This document shows positions 33,669-39,367 of a DNA stretch of 39,367 bases, in pieces. A model generated the notes under the pieces. It did no database searches, was not told the DNA's origin, and saw only the letters and a list, made by a program, of their open reading frames with translations. This stretch comes from Sulfurimonas sp. Lineage in GTDB: Bacteria; Campylobacterota; Campylobacteria; Campylobacterales; Sulfurimonadaceae. The stretch spans positions 1 to 39,367 of the forward strand of contig NZ_JABIOQ010000055.1 in the NCBI RefSeq assembly GCF_018698455.1, read 5' to 3'. Position 1 is the stretch's first letter. Each line of letters starts with the position of its first letter. A program made the translations under genes and the position numbers.

Positions 33669-34699
33669 AGAACATACTACTAACAGGAACTGCAGGCTTC
33701 ATAGGTTCAAATTTTGCACCATACTTCTTAGAAAAGTATCCAGAGTACAATCTTATTAATCTAGACCTATTAACATATGCAGGAAACTTAGAAAACATAA
33801 AAGAGTGTGAATCCAATCCAAGATACAAATTCATAAAAGGTGACATTTGTAACCGTGAACTCGTAGAGTTTATATTTAACGAGTACGACATTCAAGGTGT
33901 GATTCACTTTGCAGCAGAGTCTCATGTAGATAACTCTATTAAGAATCCTAGTGTATTTATTGAAACAAACATAAATGGTACTTTTACTCTTTTAGATGTT
34001 GCTCAGAAGTACTGGATGGATAAGCCATTTACTTATAAAGAGAACTATATCGGTTGTAGATTTCATCATATCTCAACAGATGAAGTATACGGAACTCTTA
34101 ATGAGACTGATCTCTTCACAGAAGAAACACCATACACTCCAAACTCTCCATACTCAGCATCTAAAGCAAGTAGCGATATGATAGTTAGAAGTTACCAAGA
34201 GACTTATGGAATGAACACAGTCATAACAAACTGTTCAAACAACTATGGCCCTAAACAACATGATGAGAAACTTATCCCTACTATCATAAGAAAAGCATTA
34301 GCAGGAGAATCTATTCCTATCTATGGAGATGGTAAGAACATTAGAGATTGGTTATATGTACTTGATCACTGTAAAGGTATAGACTTAGTTTACCATACAG
34401 GTAAAGAGGCTAACGTATATAACATCGGTGGAAGAAACGAAAGAACAAATCTTCAAATAGTAGATGCTATATGTACCATACTTGATGAAAAAGTTCCAAA
34501 AGAAACTTCATACAAAGACCTTATAACTTTCGTAGAAGATAGAGCAGGGCATGATAGACGTTATGCAATAGATGCTACAAAGTTAGAAACAGAACTTGGC
34601 TGGAAAGCGAAGGAGAACTTTGACTCTGGGATTATTAAGACTATTGAATGGTACTTAGAAAAAAATGAGATTAAAATCAACAAGAAAGGTAGGCTGTAA
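33665..34699 (+). CDS. rmlB: dTDP-glucose 4,6-dehydratase
   Basis: This 344-residue SDR has LTGTAGFIGSNFAPYF for NAD, HFAAESHVDNSI, the active-site ISTDEVYGTL, and SPYSASKASSD holding Y-x-x-x-K. YGPKQHDEKLIPTII and GKNIRDWLYVLDHC are RmlB-type. It makes dTDP-4-keto-6-deoxyglucose from the RmlA product. An insert near YWMDKPFTYKENYIGCRFHH is also seen in other RmlB proteins. It overlaps the CapF-like gene by 4 bases and is followed two bases later by rfbF. Confidence 0.94.
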   Translation: MKNILLTGTAGFIGSNFAPYFLEKYPEYNLINLDLLTYAGNLENIKECESNPRYKFIKGDICNRELVEFIFNEYDIQGVIHFAAESHVDNSIKNPSVFIETNINGTFTLLDVAQKYWMDKPFTYKENYIGCRFHHISTDEVYGTLNETDLFTEETPYTPNSPYSASKASSDMIVRSYQETYGMNTVITNCSNNYGPKQHDEKLIPTIIRKALAGESIPIYGDGKNIRDWLYVLDHCKGIDLVYHTGKEANVYNIGGRNERTNLQIVDAICTILDEKVPKETSYKDLITFVEDRAGHDRRYAIDATKLETELGWKAKENFDSGIIKTIEWYLEKNEIKINKKGRL

Positions 34700-34701
34700 A
34701 T

Positions 34702-35481
34702 ATGAAGGTATTATTACTAGCAGGCGGATTTGGAACAAGACTTAGTGAAGAGACAGATATACGACCTAAGCCAATGGTTGAGATAGGTGGCAAACCAATT
34801 TTATGGCATATCATGAAAACATATTCACAATATGGATTCAATGATTTTGTTGTGTTACTTGGCTACAAGGGTTACTACATCAAAGAGTTCTTTGCTAACT
34901 ATTTTTTACATCAAAGTGATGTGACTATTGACATGTCAAATGGTAAGATGGAAATTCTGAACAATTCTAGTGAACCATGGAAAGTTACACTTTTGGATAC
35001 CGGATTAAATACTATGACGGGTGGAAGAATTAAAAAAGCTCAAAAGTTTATTGGTGACGAGCCTTTTATGTTGACTTACGGGGATGGTGTTTCAGACATT
35101 AACATAGAAGAATTAGTTAGGTTTCATAAATCTCATGGAAAAGCCATGACTATGACATCTGCTCAACCAGATGGTAGATTTGGCGCCTTAAATATTGAGG
35201 CCAATAATCAAGTGACGCATTTTTTAGAAAAACCAAAAGGTGATGGCGGCTGGATAAATGCAGGCTTTTTTGTTTGCGAGCCTAAAGTGTTTGATTATAT
35301 TTCTGATGATGATTGCATAGTATTCGAGCAGAGCCCTTTGCAAAAATTAGCTACAGATGGAGAAATATTTACATTTAAACATGAGGGATTTTGGAAGCCA
35401 ATGGATAGCTTAAAAGATAAAAATGATTTAAATGAACTTTGGAATAAAAACAAAGCTCCATGGAAGGTTTGGAATCAATAA
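34702..35481 (+). CDS. rfbF: glucose-1-phosphate cytidylyltransferase
   Basis: This 259-residue protein has LLAGGFGTRLSEETDIRPKP at the N-terminus, the wording specific to RfbF/DdhA. KPILWHIMKTYS, LGYKGYYIKEFF, LTYGDGVSDIN and the C-terminal EGFWKPMDSLKDKN follow. It uses CTP and glucose-1-phosphate to give CDP-glucose. This opens a second activated-sugar branch, parallel to the dTDP one. Its stop overlaps the rfbG start as TAATG. Confidence 0.94.
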   Translation: MKVLLLAGGFGTRLSEETDIRPKPMVEIGGKPILWHIMKTYSQYGFNDFVVLLGYKGYYIKEFFANYFLHQSDVTIDMSNGKMEILNNSSEPWKVTLLDTGLNTMTGGRIKKAQKFIGDEPFMLTYGDGVSDINIEELVRFHKSHGKAMTMTSAQPDGRFGALNIEANNQVTHFLEKPKGDGGWINAGFFVCEPKVFDYISDDDCIVFEQSPLQKLATDGEIFTFKHEGFWKPMDSLKDKNDLNELWNKNKAPWKVWNQ

Positions 35482-36581
35482 TGTTTAATAATATTTATAG
35501 AGACAAAAAAGTTTTAGTTACAGGGCATACAGGTTTCAAAGGAACATGGCTTACTACATGGTTGTTAAAGTTGGGAGCAGAAGTGGTGGGAATTTCTAAG
35601 GATATCCCTACCAATCCATCTATGTTTGAAGAGTTGATGTTAGAAAATAAAATTAAACACTATCAAGAAGACATACGAGATTTATCTAAAATGATTGAAA
35701 TTATTTCAAGTGAAGAACCTGAATTTTTATTTCATTTAGCAGCACAGCCAATAGTGTCGACTTCATATAACGATCCTATTGAAACTATATCTTCTAATGT
35801 AATGGGAACTGCAAATATACTCGAGGCTCTTAAGACGTCAAATCATAAATGTAGTGCGATAATTATTACAAGTGATAAAGCTTATGACAATGTTGAGCAG
35901 GTTTGGGGTTACAAAGAAGATGACAAGATGGGTGGAAAAGATATTTATAGTGGTTCAAAGGGTGCGGCTGAACTAATAATAAAATCTTACTATCATTCAT
36001 TTTTAAAAAATAAAGATTCAAATATTAAATTAGCCATAGGGCGTGCTGGTAATGTTATTGGTGGTGGTGATTGGGCTCAAGATAGAATTGTTGTTGATTG
36101 TATGGAAGCTTGGAGTGAAAAGAAGAGTGTAGAGATAAGAAGTCCAGATGCTACAAGACCTTGGCAACATGTGCTTGAGCCATTAAGCGGTTATTTGAAT
36201 TTAGGACAAGAGTTGTATGTGAAAGATAGTTTGCATGGGGAAGCTTTCAATTTTGGTCCTCGTGCGGAACAAAATCATACAGTAAAACAACTGCTTGAAG
36301 ATTTAAGTGCTTATTGGCACTTTACAAATGTTAACGAGGCCTTTAGCATAACGGATAACATACCATTTCATGAAGCGGGATTGTTAAAACTAAACTGTGA
36401 CAAAGCTCTGTTTTTTATGAAATGGCAGGCAAATTTAGAATATAAAGACACTATTAGGTTTACTAGTGAGTGGTATTATGATTTTTACAACTCTGATAAA
36501 AATATTTTCGATAAAACATTAGAGCAAATTAGTGAATATGAAAATATGGCTAAATCTAAAGAGTTGGTATGGACGGAGTAA
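35481..36581 (+). CDS. rfbG: CDP-glucose 4,6-dehydratase
   Basis: This protein of about 366 residues has KVLVTGHTGFKGTWLTTWL, the RfbG-type NAD site with FKG in place of FIG. HLAAQPIVSTSY, ITSDKAYDNVEQVWGYKEDD and IYSGSKGAAEL (Y-x-x-x-K) follow, then GRAGNVIGGGDWAQDRIVVD. It converts CDP-glucose to CDP-4-keto-6-deoxyglucose. The ATG at 35481 is chosen because it overlaps the rfbF stop by one base; an earlier in-frame ATG at 35460 only adds seven residues from the rfbF end. It overlaps the next gene by 13 bases. Confidence 0.94.
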   Translation: MFNNIYRDKKVLVTGHTGFKGTWLTTWLLKLGAEVVGISKDIPTNPSMFEELMLENKIKHYQEDIRDLSKMIEIISSEEPEFLFHLAAQPIVSTSYNDPIETISSNVMGTANILEALKTSNHKCSAIIITSDKAYDNVEQVWGYKEDDKMGGKDIYSGSKGAAELIIKSYYHSFLKNKDSNIKLAIGRAGNVIGGGDWAQDRIVVDCMEAWSEKKSVEIRSPDATRPWQHVLEPLSGYLNLGQELYVKDSLHGEAFNFGPRAEQNHTVKQLLEDLSAYWHFTNVNEAFSITDNIPFHEAGLLKLNCDKALFFMKWQANLEYKDTIRFTSEWYYDFYNSDKNIFDKTLEQISEYENMAKSKELVWTE

Positions 36582-36976
36582 CTTTAACCCCTCTTAAGCA
36601 GATCTACAATCCAAAGGGTGATATATTTCATGCAATGAAAAAGAGTGATGATGGCTTTGATGGATTTGGAGAAGCTTATTTTTCAACAATACATAAAAAT
36701 GATATTAAGGGTTGGAAGCAACATACTCGGATGACATTAAACTTGGTTATTCCAGTGGGTGAAATAGAATTTGTAGTGTATGATGATAAAGTACAAGAGT
36801 TCTTTAGTGTAAAAATATCCCAAAATAATTATCAAAGACTTACTGTAAAAGCAGGTTTATGGGTTGCGTTTAGAGGAGTGAATGAAAATAGTATATTATT
36901 AAATTTAGCCTCTATCGAGCATGACCCAAGTGAGGCTATAAGTTTAGATATTGGCGAGATTAAATATGAGTGGTAA
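36569..36976 (+). CDS. RmlC-like cupin, probable CDP-4-keto-6-deoxysugar epimerase
   Basis: This 135-residue small cupin belongs to the dTDP-4-dehydrorhamnose 3,5-epimerase-like family. It shows IKGWKQHTRMTLNLVIPVGEI followed by FVVYDD, ITVKAG-type turn LTVKAGLWVAFRG, and a DPSEAISLD end. One His of the HxH pair is Lys (W-K-Q-H), a variant also found in relatives. Coming after rfbF and rfbG and before an SDR reductase, it likely epimerises C3 or C5 of CDP-4-keto-6-deoxyglucose. This would lead toward sugars such as 6-deoxygulose or 6-deoxyaltrose. That is inferred from order, not from the sequence alone. Confidence 0.72.
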   Translation: MDGVTLTPLKQIYNPKGDIFHAMKKSDDGFDGFGEAYFSTIHKNDIKGWKQHTRMTLNLVIPVGEIEFVVYDDKVQEFFSVKISQNNYQRLTVKAGLWVAFRGVNENSILLNLASIEHDPSEAISLDIGEIKYEW

Positions 36977-37871
36977 AAAGCTTCTCATAACGGGTGGAAC
37001 TGGATATGTTGGTTCTGCTTTAGTAAATAAACTGATTACACAAGAAAATATTGAAATAGCATTAGTGGTAAGAGATGTACATAAGGCGAAAGAGCTGTTT
37101 AAAGACTTGGTTACATATATACTCTATGATGATTTAGTGGAGTTTAAATCTAATATTGAAGAATTCTCACCAGAAATCGTCGTTCATTTAGCGGCATACT
37201 CGACTAGTTCCGATGAACCAAAAGACGTGACAAAATTAATAGAATCAAATATAATATTTACATCTAATTTACTTATCGCATTAGAAAATTGCAAAGTGAA
37301 ATTATTTGTTAATACGGGTTCGTTTTCCGAGCACCATCACATTAATAATGAATTTAGTCCAACTTATTTTTACTCCGCAACAAAAACTTCGGCAAGATAT
37401 ATGATTGAGTATTATTCAAAAAAAAATGCTTTCAAATTTGTTAATGCTATTTTATTTACAGTATATGGCAAGAAAAATGGTTCTAAAAAAATTATTGATT
37501 ACGCAATGGACTCTTTGGGTTCAGTTACTCCTATTTGTATGAGTGATGGGAAACAGATATTAGATTTTATTCATATAGACGACATTGTAGAATTTTGCCG
37601 TAACCTTATAGAGAATTTTGAAAATTTAACAATTTCTAAAATTGATTATGATGTTGGAACTGGAGATTGTATTTCCATAAGAGAACTAGTCAAATATATA
37701 GAAAATATTACAAACAAAAAAGCGAATATATCCTGGGGTGTAAATCAAAGTAGAAAAGTCGATACTATAAAAGCTTGTGCAGATGTATCTAGTTCTCAAG
37801 AAGAGTTGAAATACTCTGCAAAAGTCTCAATAGTTGATGGTTTGGTAAGATATATAGAAGAGAGAGATTAG
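36966..37871 (+). CDS. NAD-dependent SDR, probable CDP-4-keto-6-deoxyhexose reductase
   Basis: This extended SDR of about 301 residues has KKLLITGGTGYVGSALVNKL for NAD, HLAAYSTSSDEP, the FVNTGSFSEHH strand, and FYSATKTSARY as the Y-x-x-x-K site. ILDFIHIDDIVEFC and YDVGTGDCISIRELV are typical of sugar epimerases and reductases such as RfbJ-type enzymes. It is placed to reduce the keto sugar from RfbG and the cupin epimerase. ATG 36966 is preferred over an upstream TTG at 36951: GGCGAG lies upstream and the protein starts at the Rossmann strand. It overlaps the cupin gene by 11 bases. Confidence 0.75.
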   Translation: MSGKKLLITGGTGYVGSALVNKLITQENIEIALVVRDVHKAKELFKDLVTYILYDDLVEFKSNIEEFSPEIVVHLAAYSTSSDEPKDVTKLIESNIIFTSNLLIALENCKVKLFVNTGSFSEHHHINNEFSPTYFYSATKTSARYMIEYYSKKNAFKFVNAILFTVYGKKNGSKKIIDYAMDSLGSVTPICMSDGKQILDFIHIDDIVEFCRNLIENFENLTISKIDYDVGTGDCISIRELVKYIENITNKKANISWGVNQSRKVDTIKACADVSSSQEELKYSAKVSIVDGLVRYIEERD

Positions 37872-37872
37872 T

Positions 37873-38673
37873 ATGCAAGAACCATTAATTAGCATAATAA
37901 TCCCAATATATAATGCCGAACTCTATTTGGAGGAGACAATTGACTCTGTTTTAAATCAGACCTATCAAATTTTTGAACTCTTACTAATAAATCACAACTC
38001 TACGGACAACTCTTCTTCAATTATAAATAATTTTGTAAAAAAAGACAAAAGAGTAAAGGCTGTTCATTTAGATATCAATATGGGTGGTCCAGCTCATCCT
38101 AGAAATGTAGGTTTAGATATTTCTCAAGGTGAATATGTAGCTTTTTTAGACTCCGATGACGTTTGGTTAGAAAAAAAACTGGAAAAGCAGTTAGAGGTTT
38201 TTCGAAACAGTGATTGTGATATTGTTCATACACTAGCAAATATCATAGACAAAAATTCTGATATTACAGGTAAGTTCCAAAATCAAAGAGTTTTTAATAA
38301 GCTTAAATACTTGCTAAGCAATAAGAGTGTTATTTACTACACAAATAATATAAATATTAACTCGGTTCTTATGAAAACTGACAAACAAATTAGATTTAAT
38401 GAAGATAAAAATTTAGTGGCGATGGAAGATTGGAAGCTATGGATGGAGTCTATATATAATGGTAAAAAAGTGATTTTATTAGAAGAAATATTACTAAACT
38501 ATAGGGTTCACACTGCTTCGATATCAAATAGAAATAGTGATATAGGGTACAGAAAGACTCTTTATCTGTTGTCTTTACTACTTTTACAAAGAGAGATACC
38601 TTTGCGACACTATTTTTTTAGCACATTATTTAATCTAATTAAAATTATAATTAAAAACTTGAAGAGAGCTTAG
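37873..38673 (+). CDS. GT2-family glycosyltransferase
   Basis: This 266-residue GT-A enzyme starts ISIIIPIYNAELYLEETIDSV, with NHNSTDNSS in the place of the usual DDGSTD and FLDSDDVWLEKK holding the DxD motif at about residue 91-95. VAMEDWKLWME carries the catalytic ED. The first metal/nucleotide Asp pair being NH instead of DD is a mild departure from the family. A C-terminal basic, hydrophobic stretch may contact the membrane. It probably adds one of the deoxysugars made by the genes before it. It begins one base after the SDR gene. Confidence 0.85.
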   Translation: MQEPLISIIIPIYNAELYLEETIDSVLNQTYQIFELLLINHNSTDNSSSIINNFVKKDKRVKAVHLDINMGGPAHPRNVGLDISQGEYVAFLDSDDVWLEKKLEKQLEVFRNSDCDIVHTLANIIDKNSDITGKFQNQRVFNKLKYLLSNKSVIYYTNNININSVLMKTDKQIRFNEDKNLVAMEDWKLWMESIYNGKKVILLEEILLNYRVHTASISNRNSDIGYRKTLYLLSLLLLQREIPLRHYFFSTLFNLIKIIIKNLKRA

Positions 38674-38676
38674 CAT

Positions 38677-39367
38677 ATGATTACAACGCTTATTATTGGG
38701 AAAGAGAGTAATTTATCGAAACAATTAGACTCTAAAATAACTAAGACCATTCTGATATCTGCAAGAGCTATACAAGAAGATTGTGAGCTGTTGTCAAAAT
38801 ACAAAAATCAAAAGATAAATATAATATTTAACAACTTTCAATCTTCAACGCAGCTGAATAACTTAAATAATAGTAGTGAGTACATTTCAAATGCTATTGT
38901 AACTACCTCATTAGTGCTAGATTACTTTAAAGAGAGTGATATTAATAAAATTATCTACACAAGTAGTAGCTCAGTATATGGGAACAATATACTCTGCAGT
39001 GAAGAGGATGAAGTGAAACCTCTCAACTTACATTCATCTCTCAAAGCAGCAAATGAAAAACTTATAGAAAAGTTTTGTACACAAAAAGAGATTGATTTTA
39101 CGATAACAAGAATTTTCAACATGTATGGTGCTGATGACAAGTTTTCAGTAATAAGTAAAATTTTAAGTGCTGTTAAAAATAGTGAAGAGATTACAATTGT
39201 TAACGGTGGAAATGCAATTAGAGATTTTATTCATATTGATGATGTTGTAGAGATATACACTCAGCTTTTAGATAGAAAAGTAAAAGTGCTAAATGTTGGA
39301 ACGGGTAATGGCGTTTCCATCAAATCTCTTTTAGACTTTTTGTACTATAGAGGGGTAGATTTAAAAG
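38677..39367 (+). CDS. NAD-dependent epimerase/dehydratase-like protein, cut by the window end
   Basis: An open frame starts at ATG 38677, three bases after the GT2 gene, and runs off the window after 230 codons. IYTSSSSVYGNNI, TRIFNMYGADD, IRDFIHIDDVVEIY and LNVGTGNGVSIKSLL identify an extended SDR of the sugar epimerase/dehydratase type. Two features are odd. The N-terminal strand TTLIIGKESNLSKQL lacks a normal GxxGxxG. The place of the catalytic Y-x-x-x-K reads H-S-S-L-K (LHSSLKAANEKL), with His for Tyr. It may be a reductase with altered chemistry or a non-catalytic relative. The C-terminus is not seen. Confidence 0.75.
   Translation, partial: MITTLIIGKESNLSKQLDSKITKTILISARAIQEDCELLSKYKNQKINIIFNNFQSSTQLNNLNNSSEYISNAIVTTSLVLDYFKESDINKIIYTSSSSVYGNNILCSEEDEVKPLNLHSSLKAANEKLIEKFCTQKEIDFTITRIFNMYGADDKFSVISKILSAVKNSEEITIVNGGNAIRDFIHIDDVVEIYTQLLDRKVKVLNVGTGNGVSIKSLLDFLYYRGVDLK

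Noticed and set aside
1-39367. CRISPR arrays, tRNA or rRNA genes
   Set aside because: No regularly spaced 25-40 base repeats and no tRNA- or rRNA-like sequence were recognised; the GTCCGA array has spacing too short for CRISPR.

Overview
The window is AT-rich and reads as part of the chromosome of a Campylobacterota (epsilonproteobacterial) organism, probably a free-living relative of Sulfurimonas, Sulfuricurvum or Arcobacter. The evidence is a PglB-type oligosaccharyltransferase, the futalosine-pathway enzyme MqnE, a short 403-residue Pgi, a secreted minimal Lig E-type DNA ligase, and a CMP-legionaminic acid pathway with the GDP-sugar enzymes PtmE, PtmF and PtmA known from Campylobacter. The genus is inferred from family content, not proven.

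Positions 1-2020 are a mobile, defence-like margin. A four-unit GTCCGA repeat array that looks like an insertion-sequence end is followed by a Panacea (SocA-like) antitoxin-domain gene with an unrecognised partner, a hairpin-rich repeat, and a ribbon-helix-helix/MazF toxin-antitoxin pair. Positions 2148-12850 form one tightly packed plus-strand operon: a Wza-like export protein with about seven SLBB domains, a Wzz-like chain-length regulator, a WecA/MraY-type lipid-carrier sugar phosphotransferase, mqnE, a GT2 glycosyltransferase, pglB, a Lig E-type ligase and pgi.

Positions 12851-16835 are an accessory island: a DUF234-type ATPase, a minus-strand ParE/RelE-type module whose toxin is frameshifted, and an AbiEii-type nucleotidyltransferase with a small partner. 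Related imperfect-hairpin repeats separate these modules. The island ends in a decayed second copy of the pgi 3' end, which shows that something was inserted or exchanged between pgi and the next gene.

Positions 16836-31409 are a second compact operon. It encodes CMP-legionaminic acid synthesis (LegB-like, LegC, LegH, LegI, LegG, PtmE, PtmF, LegF, PtmA), a Wzx flippase, a 613-residue putative GT-B transferase, three left-handed beta-helix acyltransferases and another putative glycosyltransferase. Positions 31462 to the window end hold a dTDP-sugar branch (RmlA, RmlC, a CapF-like reductase, RmlB), a CDP-sugar branch (RfbF, RfbG, a cupin epimerase, an SDR reductase), a GT2 enzyme and an SDR protein cut by the window edge.

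Together the genes suggest a complex surface glycan (O-antigen, capsule or exopolysaccharide, possibly feeding N-glycosylation) that contains legionaminic acid, an L-6-deoxyhexose made through dTDP and a 6-deoxyhexose made through CDP. No Wzy polymerase, PgmL or RmlD was found in the window. No rRNA, tRNA or CRISPR array was recognised.
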